From the NCBI GenBank assembly GCA_003971905.1, contig RSEE01000014.1, positions 248,001 through 312,000 of the forward strand: DNA of 64,000 bases. The letters run 5' to 3'. Shown here one piece after another: positions 49,698 through 60,753 of the stretch (position 1 is the stretch's first letter; every line of letters begins with the position of its first letter). The stretch is from Moniliella sp. 'wahieum' (lineage: Eukaryota > Basidiomycota > Moniliellomycetes > Moniliellales > Moniliellaceae). Below the pieces are notes generated by a model. That model was not told the DNA's origin and did no database searches. It worked only from the letters and a program-made list of their open reading frames with translations. The position numbers and the translations under genes were made by a program.

Positions 49698-50867
49698 TCA
49701 GAGGGGTTGCTGCGATGCAGGGGAAACAATGTGGGTGAGAAAGTACTTGTGCAGACGGGCGTCGGGCGTGAGTTCCGGGTGGAACGAGGTAGCCAACAAG
49801 TTACCCTGACGCAGCGCGACAATCTGAGCATCGTAATCGGGACGAACACCAAGGACCTTGGTATCAGTATCGCTCTGTGTGGTCGGTACGGGCAAAGGCG
49901 AGGACAACGGCCGAGGGGTGACGGAACGAGCTTGGTCTTCGTCCCGTGCCAGCGCGTAGGGCGGATGAACATGTTCTTCCGGGGCAGCGCGACGGGGTGG
50001 GCCAAGGAGGCGAGAATGTGGATGGGCGGACGTGGGGTTCCGCTGGCATGGGCAAGAGGCGGCGCAATGTTGATGGGCAACGAGGAGCGGGGGACGAGGG
50101 GTCTTGCTCTGTCACTGTGCTGTGGCTTGAGGAGCGACGTATGGACTGGGAGTATCCGGATCCAAGAGGCAGTCCAAGACGGGGGCACGGATGAAAACGG
50201 CGGGAAAAGGTTCGGGGCCTAGGACAGGCATGTCCAAGGACGTTTCGAACGAAGCAGTCTGACTTCCATAGCCATTACGTTCGATCCGCGCATCAATGCC
50301 TCCAATCAACTCTTGGCCACCCCGCTTGCCCGCCGACGCTTCGCGCGAGAGCAGAATCATACCTGCACATGTACCCCAGGTCGGACGGTCGGCTGCCACC
50401 CACGCACGAAGGGGCTCCAGCAACCCCGACCGCTGCATACCCAAAGCGATCGCCGTCGATTCGCCGCCGGGAAGGATGATGCCCGCGAGACCGTCCAAGT
50501 CGTCGGGGGAGCGAACCAAGCGAGACAGAACCTGGACATTTTCACACGCAACACTGTGCTTGTGAACCTCTTGCTTTTTGCGACCCGAGGCGAGGTAGGC
50601 AGCCTCGGCTTCAGACTCGATCAGGCGCCCAGCACGCGTGAGATGGGTCATGTGCTCACGGAAGGCACCTTGGATGGCCACGACGCCGATAACGAGCGTG
50701 CGGGGCGGGGGGGGGAGCGTGGGCTGGCGCTTGGGACGCGGACGGGGGGAGGCGGTGCGGCTACCGCTGGCCGCGCGGCTGGGGGACGGGGAGCCAGGGA
50801 CGGGCGAGGCAGGGCCGGACGACGGCGCACGCATGGCCATTGGGCGCACGAGGGGCGACGACTCCAT
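49698..50867 (-). CDS. SNO1: pyridoxal 5'-phosphate synthase glutaminase subunit (Pdx2/Sno)
   Basis: Class I glutaminase that feeds ammonia to the Pdx1/Snz synthase in vitamin B6 synthesis. After a Pro/Arg-rich N-terminal extension of about 50 residues (ATG at 50867; internal starts possible) come [34 protein letters not shown], the nucleophile-Cys motif [35 protein letters not shown] and FIRAPVLD. The C-terminal catalytic His-x-Glu motif [20 protein letters not shown] precedes [10 protein letters not shown]. Between FIRAPVLD and [11 protein letters not shown] lies an insert of about 100 residues, as in other fungal Sno proteins. It changes frame at least twice (near 50112 and 49880). Confidence 0.9.
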
Positions 50868-51567
50868 GGCACAGGCACAGGCGCAGGCACGGGCACGGGG
50901 GCACGGGCACGGGCACGGGCTCGTGGTCGTGTCAGGACGAGGGGCGGGGGGGGGAGGCGAGGAGGAGGCAGGCGGCGGCTTGGGCTGGTCCGACGGCTGC
51001 GGCGCTTCGCGGCTCAAAGCGCCCAGGAAGGCAAGCGAGCGCACCCTGGGCTGAGGCGCTGAGGCAGCACACAGCAGAAAAAAACAGACACAGAAAACAC
51101 CGCACACTCGACCCGTAAATTTAAACCCGGCCCAGCCGCGAAGCTTCGACGCCAAGCAAACCAGCACAAATCGGCTGACCTAATGCAGCCATCTCCGCCC
51201 ACGTCACGTGCTTTCGGCCGCCCCGACGTAATCTGCATGTCACCCGTCACGCGTCAGTACTCAGCTGTCAGTCATACAAACGTCAGTACTCAGTCAGACA
51301 ATGGAGCACCGCTATCGCAGCAGGGGTCTAGCTAGAGGGACCTGAAAATGAATAGGGTGGTTATAGCAACAGAAAAAGTGAGGGGAGAGAAGAGCACACG
51401 GGTACAAGAGAGAAAAAAAGAGAGAGAGAGAGAGAGTCCGAAGAACAGGCAGAAGCATCGGCACCAAAGACAAACGGAAAGCATCCAAAGGTGCATCGAG
51501 CATCACGCTCATCCAGCCTCAAGCTTCAAGCTCATCAGGCTTCCAGAGCTTCAACAACCATCAAGAA
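50868..51567. other. intergenic region
   Basis: Upstream of the glutaminase gene and downstream of the MET30-like gene. GCACGGGC hexamer/octamer runs at 50875-50925, a (GA)n run at 51418-51435, and TTCAAGC words near 51521-51560. No gene seen. Confidence 0.5.
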
Positions 51568-54500
51568 TCAACCATCAACCTTCAATCCCCCCGCCGCCGA
51601 GGGGGAAACGGTAGCAGGCGGGGAGAAGGACCAGATGCGGACCGAACGATCATCTGATCCCGACACGATCTTATCGTCGCCCAAAGCGACAGCTGTGACG
51701 GGGGCAGTGTGACCGACGAGGGTGGACTCGCAAGCGCCCGTATCGCGGTCCCAAACTTTGACCGTGCGATCGTGGGAGGCCGAGACGATACGTAAGTTGT
51801 CCGCGTCCACGGCCCAGACACCTTCGACGTGACCGAAAATCGTGCGCACACACACGCCCGTCAAGACATCAAACACTTTCAGTGTGTTGTCCAGACTGCC
51901 ACTGATCAACACGGGGCGTTGGGCCGCACAGCCCGACTCGTCACTCGTCTCGGTCGGCGGTACCGTCTTGAACTTACTTGCGGTGCCCATGTCCGAATCG
52001 GCTTCCTGGTCAAACAGGGCATAATAAAAATCGGGCAATTCTCCGTCCGCCGGCAACCCCGGTGCCAAGCCAGCATCCGACAAGATGCGATGCAGACGGT
52101 CCAGGTGCTTGGGCAACTTGGACCGTCGACGTGGAGCACGCTGGGTAGGGGGACGCAGAACATCGTCCTGCTCCTCGTCTTCCCCTTGCCAAGCGAACAC
52201 TGGCGCATCGTCCCTTCGGAGCGGGTTGAGCGGAACAAACGGATCGGCCGTGCCCGTGTCCGTGCTGGCACGCACAGGACTTGGTGTTGCAGGACGCAGT
52301 CGCGGTAGACGGGTCGACCGCTCAGCCGGTGGCAAGGCAGCCTGGGCAAAGAACCGAGGTGGAAGATCAGGTTGGTTGGTATTGGCTTCCCGTCCACCAG
52401 GGACATTGGATGGGTTGTACCCACACCGCGTGCCGTCGTCCAAGTTGGATCGGCGGTCAGCTTCCTCGTCCGACCGAGACCGGCGGCCGCGCGAGCCATC
52501 GTCCGCGCTACTCGTGTTCACCTTGGTGCGCGACGTGGTGGACAGGTGCCGTTGGCCCAGACGTAACAGAGCGGGGTCCATCATGGTAAGCTTGATGCTT
52601 TGTACTTGGGTAACGTGCCTTCATATGTTAAGAGGCACTCGCGCGTCCGCAAGTCCCACAACTTGATCGTCGTATCATCCGAAGCAGAGAACAAGAAGGC
52701 AGGGCGTTCCGTCCCATCTGCCTCGGGGACTCGCTGGAGGGTGTGGGTTTAGGTGGCGTCCAGAGATGCACTGCATTAACCCAATCTTGATGACCGCGAA
52801 GGGTAAAGCATTCGCCTGATCGGAAGTTCCACACCTTGATCTCCGAATCTGCCGAGCCCGACGCCAACATATCGTCATTAAAGTGCAGGCACACAATGCC
52901 CGCCGTGTGACCCTCCAAGGTCCGATACAGTGCCCCGGTCCGCCAATTCCAAATCTTGAGTGTCCGGTCCATCGAGCCGGTGATTAACTTAAATTCGTCA
53001 AACTGAAGACAACGTACCCCGCGCGTGTGACCGCGCAATACACGTAGTTCCTTGCCCGTCTCCAAATCCCAGACCCGGGCTGTACGATCGTAACTGCCCG
53101 TGATCAAGACAGAGGAAGGGAAGTGGTTGAGCGTTTCGCTAAACTTGAGGCACATGATCCCATCGGTGTGGCCCCGAAGCTCCTTGACGCGGTAGCGGCC
53201 ACGACGCCAGTTACGTTCGATTACCAACCGCTCGCAGTACACACTCTTCCACGGCCGGGTCAAAACGGGAGCTGGGGCCAGTCCATCAGGGCCAGGAACC
53301 GGGGTGTTGCCACAACCGGGGACAGGACTCCCCTGGGACACCGACGAGGCCCGAGTCGTACTCGGTGGGGTAGAGACCCAGTCGTTGTCAAGGCCTGTTG
53401 ATTTGCTTCATGGCCACTAGCCAAATCTTGTCGCGCACGCTTGGTAGCCCGACACGATTCTTGCTCGGTCGTGTCGTCCAAGTCGCCGTTCGACGGGCGC
53501 GAACGCTTCTCCAATGCCGCCGCATTGGCCTTGGCTGTAATCGACCGCTTCAAACCACCTGGCGTATCCGGCGAAAGGCTAGACGAGGCGCTTGAACCGT
53601 GTGAAGCCCCACCCAAAGATGTGCCACTTTCGGTACCTGACGCAGGCGCCGCAGGTGAAGCAACCGGTAGCAAAGGCAGCAGAAACAGGGTCACGCGAGG
53701 GAGGGCGGGAGGCGGGACAGTGGTGGTAGCGGAAGCGGCAGCAGAAGCGGAAGTGGAAGCGGCAATCGCAGTTGCCGGGGTAGGGGTAGTGGCAGTACTG
53801 GTCGGAGGGGTAGCCGAGACAGTCGATGGAGCCACATATGGCGGCCTGCGCCGCTTTTGTCGCTCAACAAGGGCAGACCCCAGCCACATTTTCACATTTG
53901 CGCTCAATGTGCTGTGCACACATTGAGCGCCACAGCAGATCGTCGTCAGCCAAGTCACGCCAGCGTCGACTGACCTGAGCGGCACGGCCGAGGGTCATGG
54001 CGTCCGTATAGCCCAGTACCTTGAGGCTAATTTCGCGTGGGAAGAGGGTGAACGGGTCGACGCGAGTAGCATTGGTCAGCTCGGTGCTGAGGAGCGAAAG
54101 TTGCGAGAAACAGCACATGGTCAATATGCCTTGGAGAATGAGCGCACGGCGTTGGTGGGACGAGGCGCTGAAGATGGACCAAACTGTATTGACCGCCCGC
54201 TGGTCGGACAGGGCAGGGATTCGATCGACTGAGCAGAACGGGAGGGATGGCGTGAGTGGGCTGTGACCTAACACAACAGTAGGACACGACAAGAACAAAA
54301 GACGTACTTTTTGAAGCTTGGCAGTGGTGCCTTCATCCGCCATGCGCTGGTGGCGTACACACAGTTTTCGTGAGGCCGGAGGTACCAGGGGTGTTGGAGA
54401 TGACCAAGCCATCAGCAGTGGGAGCCAGGCCGGGACTCAAGGTGGCAAGGGTGGGCAAAGGCGAGGACGGAGAGGCGGTGGCGATGATGTGGGTATTGGC

Positions 54501-54850
54501 TGCATCGCGTCCGTGGTGGCGGTGGCAGCGGCAGGGCATCGGCAGTGGCAGTGGCAGTCGTAGGCGTGGCGGACATTGCGGCGGGATGGCGCGTCGCCTA
54601 GCAGGCCCGGCGGGAGCAGCGGCTGGGCGGGGACAGGGCGGCATGGCAGGGGCAGCACTGGCGGTGGCAGGGGAGGGGACAGATACGGGATGGCGTCGCG
54701 TTCGCGCAGCTTGCCCTTGACGTCGGCATGAAGGGGCGAGCAGTCGTCGACGACGGGGGGGTGGAGGGGCAGGGGGCCGCCGAGGCGAGGGGGACGCGGG
54801 GCGGGGCGGCAGGAGCGGTGGGGGGCGGGAGGAGCAGGCGGGCGGTCCAT
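51568..54850 (-). CDS. MET30: F-box/WD40 protein, Met30/SconB type (sulfur controller)
   Basis: Substrate receptor of an SCF ubiquitin ligase that, in yeasts and moulds, restrains the sulfur-assimilation activator. The Pro-rich start (ATG 54850 favoured) leads to VCVRHQRMADEG, a short intron (about 54268-54305), and WSIFSASSHQRRALILQGIL. The F-box LFPREISLKVLGYTDAMTLG, with RAAQVSRRWRDLADDDLLW, and the family's CAQHIERKCEN follow. WD repeats run from GRYRVKELRGHTDGIMCLKF through TGSYDRTARVWDLE, TGSMDRTLKIWNWRTG and SGSADSEIKVWNFRSG. A Ser/Arg-rich insert of over 200 residues (about 52590-51930) precedes the last blades (SGSLDNTLKVFDVLTG, SASHDRTVKVWDRDTG, SGSDDRSVRIWSF). At least four frame changes. 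Fungal SconB proteins also have an insert here, usually shorter. Confidence 0.87.
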
Positions 54851-55777
54851 GCTGGGCAGGGGGCGGTGTGTGGGGGAGCGGGACGGAATGACACGCCGAC
54901 GCGTGCTCTGTTGGGAGCGTGTTGGTGGTCGCGGGGGGGGGGGAGGCGGGGCGGGGGGGGTGATGCATGGATGCCGATGGATGATGGATGATGCAGATGG
55001 ATGATGCAGGCGGGTGGCGAGAAGACGCCATCTGCTGGGCGGCCTGCCTCTGTGCTGTGATTAATGATTAATGATTCCGAAAGCACCAGAAGCAGATCCA
55101 TTCTGACAACAAATTTGCCGCCGCCACACGTGCTCCTTGCGGGCGGCGTGTATTGGACAGCACCAGTAGCCCCGCTAGGGTTGTCGCCCGTCGCCGTGCT
55201 GTTGGTTGATTCATCGTTCCGCATTCGCACGCCATCTGCTCGCGCTGGCCACGGGTGATGCCGCTGATGAATCATTCTGGTGATTCAAGCGGACGGGACG
55301 ACGCGACCAGCAACAGCAACTAGTAACCCATTGACACCTGCGCCTGAGGCCACAGGCTGACGCCACAGCTCCTCGGATGCGCGCCGAATCATGAATCATT
55401 AATCAACCCATCCTGTCTCCTCCAAGTCGTCGGCCTCACTTTCACTCTCCCTTGCCACTTCGCCATGCTAGTCGCAGGCCTCGCATCTGACGTGCGCGTG
55501 ACTACTGACTAGCGACTAGCGACTAGCGACTAGTGACTTTGTGTCTAGTAAACGTTAAACGTCAAATTTCAAACCGAACCCCGAAGCTTCAACGTTCAGT
55601 TGATCATTCATCAATTGCAATTTGAAACAACTACCTCGGAGCCTTTTTCGCACCCTCTCGGCCCCCCAACCACAAACCCTCCGCCCGCTGCACCACCACC
55701 ACCGCCCCAGCTCTCCTTTGCTTGCTGCCGCGCCTCCCGGACCCCCCATCGACTTGTCTACCCCTTCCCCCCTCATC
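54851..55777. promoter_or_regulatory. divergent region between MET30-like and ATX1
   Basis: Carries TAGGGTT at 55176-55182 and several 7-bp arrays: TGATTAA (55058-55078), GAATCAT (55386-55406) and GACTAGC (55507-55538). GAAGCTTCAACGTTCA lies near 55583. No coding frame supported. Confidence 0.4.
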
Positions 55778-56182
55778 ATGTCGGAGGTACGTCGTACGCC
55801 CCTCTCTCTGTCTTCTGCGCATCTCCTGTCCACGTCCACGCGTCCCTTCCAGCCCCGACATCCTCTCTCTGACATGTGACATGTGACACTGGGCCCGGTG
55901 GGGTACCGCTTACCGCTTCCCGCTTCCCGCTTCCCGCTTCCGCTTATCGCTTACGGTTTACCTTGGATGCAGCACGAGTACCACTTTGATGTCAAGATGA
56001 GCTGCAGTGGCTGCAGCGGTGCGGTCAGTCGCGTGCTGGGCAAGTTGGATGGCGTTTCGTCGTACGATGTCAACTTGGAAACGCAGAGCGTGGTCGTCAA
56101 AGGTACCGTGCCATACGACACTGTCCTTGAGAAGATCAAGAAAACAGGCAAGGAGGTGCTCAAGGGTACCGTGGTGGCCTAA
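55778..56182 (+). CDS. ATX1: copper chaperone Atx1
   Basis: Small cytosolic Cu(I) carrier that hands copper to the Ccc2-type Golgi ATPase. Exon 1 is only nine bases (55778-55786, Met-Ser-Glu). A GTACGT...TGCAG intron (55787-55972) follows, then exon 2 (55973-56182). The 72-residue product begins MSEHEYHFDVKMSCSGCSGA, with the copper site MxCxxC intact. It goes on through VSRVLGKLDGVSSYDVNLET and VVVKGTVPYDTVLEKIKKTG to GKEVLKGTVVA, a complete ferredoxin-like HMA fold of normal length. No frame break. The intron contains a 7-bp CCGCTTC array (55906-55954). Confidence 0.95.
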
Positions 56183-57469
56183 TCCGCCTTCTTCTCGCCC
56201 GTCGTTCTTTCTCCCTTGCTCCCTCCTCTCCTTTCGTTTTCACCTCTTCCCCCAGAGTTTGTCCGCTGGCCCCTTGAATGCCGTGCGTCCTATCGAAACG
56301 CACAGGGGTGCATTCAATATACAGTCCTCCTCTCTACACCGCGACACGTCCAGAACATATAGGCGACTTGGCCTTCCTACTACGATGTTTGACGGTGTTC
56401 TCTGCCAGTCCAACAGGGGTGCTGCCAGGAAGGGGGAAATCCTACGAGCGGGCCAAACAAGGCAAATGAGGGACGGGACAAGAGAGCCATGTAGGCAAAT
56501 GAAATGAAGGTGTTGGAAAGGACAAGGGATGAGATCTGAGAACGGGGGTGAAGGGTGAAGGGTGAAGCTTGAAGGAGATCCGAATCAGAAGATTACATGC
56601 TCTCGTCCATGCCCAATCATTAATCACCACAGTCCTTTCGTTTCTCCTCCCGCACCGGCTTGGCAGGACTGGTTCCTCTCTCCCCTGCCTTTGTTTCTGA
56701 ACCCCGCTTCGGGATCGAAACTGCACCTTGCCGACGGCCACCTCTTCCCCACTTCCCCCCCCCGCTGGGGTTGGCCCCTTCCCCTCCCTTCCTCGATCAC
56801 AGTCAAAACATGTATTGTCACCTCCTTTGCGTTTTTGGCCCACCACAACCTTGCTCTTCTTGGGCCTTCCTTTTTCTCCTCCTTCGTGCTTCAGCATCGC
56901 GCTTCTTCTTGCCATGTGAACGAAATGTGAATGTGCCAACCTTGTGGAGACGCGAAGAAAAGTAAAGTAAAATAATCACAGTCCATATCTGATCGCGCCG
57001 CCACGCACACACTCCAGCACCGGGCACCCCACGTGTGGCTGGAAAATCGAGCTGGGAAGAAGATCCGTCTATTTCTCCCTTCCGGATCTTCACGCGGCAC
57101 GTCTCCCGTCTCCCGTCCCAACATCAAGCCACCATCCTTGCACCTCATATCCCAACATCCCAGCGTCTCACGTATCTCTCTATCTCTCACCTCTGACAAC
57201 CCGCACGAGGTTCCGACGTGGGAGCAAAAGAACCAAAGGAACCAAGAAACGCGACGGGACGAGATAGATAGATAGATACCTGTGTATGGCACGGCGCGCA
57301 GGAGAGAATGGGGGAAGTCAAAGCTCAAGACTCAAAACTCAAAACTCAACGCTCAAAGCTCAGCGCTCAAAGCTCAAGACTAGGACCACAACCCCCGTAC
57401 CTCCCCCTTGCGCTCGCCCCCGCCCGCATGCTCTCTCATAGCAGTCCGTCGCGGCGGGGAGACCTAGCT
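56183..57469. other. convergent intergenic region
   Basis: 3' regions. GGTGAAG three times plus CTTGAAG at 56547-56574, a (GATA)n run at 57262-57277 and CTCAAAA/CTCAAAG words at 57320-57382. No gene supported. Confidence 0.45.
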
Positions 57470-60400
57470 TCACCCGAGCGTGTCCACGCCGACGGTGCCG
57501 ACTGAGGGGTGCTGCCCCTGAGTGCCTGCAAGGGGACGGAAGAACCCGAAGAACCGAAGACCCGAGCGGGGGCTGGGACGACGGAGCTTGGTGGGCAACA
57601 AGAGAGCGGCTGCGCGGAGGGTGGAGAGTGCAGCTTGTGGAGAATGAGCTTGGGAGGAGGTAGGTACCGGACCACGTTCGTCCCTGTACGCCTCGACGGC
57701 CGCGACGACAGCTTCGATGCTAGCCACGGCGGCTCGGGCGGCAAAGATGTGTAGCTGGTAAGAGCGAGCGAGACGTAATGCTGCAGATAAGTTTTTCAGG
57801 GCCACTTTGGCTGTCTTGTCACGTAACGTGTACCGTGCATCGAGTTGTTGCAGTAGACCTAGTAGGCGGGACACGAGCAGGCCCAGTTGGGCCGGTAGCG
57901 CAGACCGTTTCACCGCACGACCAAATTCAGCTGACACGGATCACTTGTTCTTCCACCGCCGCGCCCGAGAGTTGGGTTTGGTCCACCATGCTCAGCGACC
58001 GAGTTCGTACCGATACCCAGTCCCGTACACTCGACGCGCCCAACGCAGCCACAGATAACGGCCATGCACGGGAGGAAGGAGCCAAGCCTTCAGCATACTC
58101 TGCCATGGGCGAACTGGGTTCCGACACGGTCCTTCGCACCAGCGCCCCTGCCGGCTCTGGGTCCTCCAAGACGGGGGCAGGCGTAGGGGGCTTCGGGAGG
58201 GGGCGGACTGACGGACCACGATTGCCTTGGGATAACGAGGTGGAAAGACTTGCACTGCACTGGAAGCCAATCGGATCGCCATGTCCCACTGGGAGACTCA
58301 AATGTTGCTGGGCCGGGGAAGGGGCTGATCAGGAGCAGAGGTAGGAACGCCACAGTCCTCTTGCGAATCGGGGGGAGGCATATTTGCAGTTGGATCGACC
58401 GACGGAACGGGAGGAGGTGCACCGGACCCCTTCAGTGTTGTAGGGATCGCCCACGATACGGCTCGCGCGGTCAAATTGACCGCCCCAGCTGACAAGGCCA
58501 AGCCAGCGTCAACGGCGCCCCAGGTCACCGAGCTAACCACGCGACGGCGCCAGCTAGGCGGAGAAGGGGGGGGGGCGCCAAGGGCGTAGTAGTACAGCCG
58601 TCGGTGGGAAAGTCCTCAATGCGATGGTGGGGGGAACGAACCCACTTGGCCCATGGGGACTGGAGGAGGTGAAGGTTGAGTACATGCCCGGCGGCGGGTT
58701 GTGAGTATGGATGTGGTGCACCACATGGGGCATCCCCTGACAGCTGACAAGGAAGACGAGACCACATCGTGGAAGGCGGAGCGATAGAGGCCAAGGCGGT
58801 TTGGAGGTCGGTGCGTAAGGCAGCAATTCAGCCTGCATGGCTGCCTCGGCTGAGGAAGAAGACGGCCCATCTGGGGTGGTTGCGGGGGTAGAGCCAGAGG
58901 TGCCACGGTCGGTCCCACTGAAGCCGATGGCTCGAGCTTGTTGAGCGCCTCGAGCAACGTGGCCTTCATCTCGGCACGATGCTTGTCGCTTACCTCCATC
59001 GCCTCCTTGGGAGGCAAGGCGGAAAGAAGGTAGCCGATACTCGAAATGTAGAGATCTAGGCTAAGCTCCGCATCTTGTCTCCGCTCCGCCTCCTCTTCCC
59101 GAGCTGCAAGTTCCTCCTCGGATGGAACGGTCGGTCCATACGCATAGTTACGCAATAGCATTGCTGCCCCCGCCGCAATGCTCCGAGGCAGGCTCAAGAA
59201 CCGACCGATCCGAGAACGCACATGTGCCGCTGCGCCCGTTCCGGTCGAAACATCCGACTCCAATGACGAGCCCAAGGAGGGGGAGGATCATCATCAAAAT
59301 GGTATTGGGTCCACCATCAGGCACGTCAGGAAATATGAAGCCTAGCCATCCTCCGGTAGATAGCCTGGCATGGACTGCGACGAAGGAAATGGCTCGTTCC
59401 AGCCAGAGCCCATGGAGTTGGCGGCGGTGGATTTACCCTGCCTTGATCCTGCGCGGGCACGGGCGCGATTGAGCCTTCGTGCCTCATTCTCCTCTGTTGC
59501 CTGGACCGCATCCACAGCCAAGCTCACTGCTTGGTCTAGCCGACGTAAATCCAGGGTAGGTGCAGGCTCTTGGTGGGGTGGTGAGGTGATAGAACCTCTT
59601 GCGCGAATCATTTGCGCACTCGCCGGCGAAGGGGCAATGCAGCAGCTTGAGACGGGGGCGGACTGTAGAGATTAGTGTCATGCACCCCAAATTGGGAGCG
59701 CTGGTTGCCCCCTGTGAAGCTAGTGAAGGGTTGCTGGGATGTGCGTGAAGAGGAGCGATGAGTATAGCGATACAACCTGCGATTGTGCATTGCCGCCGAC
59801 CAATTTGCCTGGGAATCTGGAATCTGGCCCATAGCAGAGCGGGAGCGGCGCAAGGAAGGTATCTCATCTGGGATCAGGCAAAAGCAGCGTCAGTGCATGC
59901 TGCGGCAAGGAATAGAGCAAAAAAAACAGAAGTGGAAATGTACCTTCACTCTCTTGATCAGTGGCTCCTTCTGCCGGGGAACTACTCGTACTCAAAGCGG
60001 GCGAGGTACGACGGCTCAAAGAAGGAAGACCGGGAATGCGGAGACCCCCCGTGGGTGTCATTCGGCCAGCCGACGAGGCAGCGGCCTGGAGCTGGGAGGG
60101 ATCCAGCTAGCTGCATAAGAGCGGATGCTTCCCGAGAGGGCGGGCATGGGTGCGAACCACACTACCATCTGGCATGATTCGGGAGGACGAGGAAGCAGCC
60201 TCCGTCTCGTGGGACACATATGACTGGGTGTCCATGACTGTTCCAGGCCCCCTCACCCCATCGATGGAAGAGCGGACGGGGTGCGTCTGGTCGTCTTCCA
60301 GGTCGTAACGGCGTGGGGTTGACAGGGACTGGGTCTTACTGTGCCCAGCCAGCTGGGCGCGATGTATGCTTCGCAGCGGGCGCGGCGGAGGGGAACGGCT

Positions 60401-60753
60401 TGACAGAGCCAGCGGGGTGTGGACCGGCATGAGCCCCCGATCTACGAGCAGCACGAGCAGCACTGTGCCGGCCGGGTAGGGCAGCGGTGGAAGAGGGCCG
60501 AGGGGGATGCGTGTGCCGCTGGAGCGATCGGCGGCGACCCCATCTTCTCGGCCCGAATAGGTGTCGGAAGAGTAGAGGACTTGGCCAAAGGCAGCATCGC
60601 AGGCGCCTCCTTGGTGCCAGCCTTAGGGAAGGGAGGGGCCCAGGCCCGGTCTAGATGCAGGCGCCTGGACGCATGGGCCTGACTGCCCGAAGCGGGCTTG
60701 TGGAGCGCGAGGCTGCGGAGGCGGGAGCGCCGGAGTGGAGTGCGGCTGCTCAT
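57470..60753 (-). CDS. large unrecognised protein
   Basis: From the ATG at 60753 (MSSRTPLRRSRLRSLALHKP) the N-terminal third is basic and Ser/Pro-rich, with MTPTGGLRIPGLPSLSRR after further Arg/Ser segments. A GTACATTT donor near 59941 suggests an intron. The middle holds DLRRLDQAVSLAVDAVQATE and NEARRLNRARARAG (helical), then RIGRFLSLPRSIAAGAAMLL, EEELAAREEEAERRQDAELS, LDLYISSIGYLLSALPPKEA and MKATLLEALNKLEP. The C-terminal third has TWGAVDAGLALSAGAVNLTA, SALPAQLGLLVSRLLGLLQQ and TAKVALKNLSAALRLARSYQ. I weighed an Opi1-type regulator (helical repressor domain, Pro-rich parts) but the match is not convincing. At least five frame changes. Real gene likely; family open. Confidence 0.5.

Noticed and set aside
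57470-60753. Opi1 transcriptional repressor
   Set aside because: Helical blocks and Pro-rich linkers are reminiscent, but the characteristic Opi1 segments could not be found.
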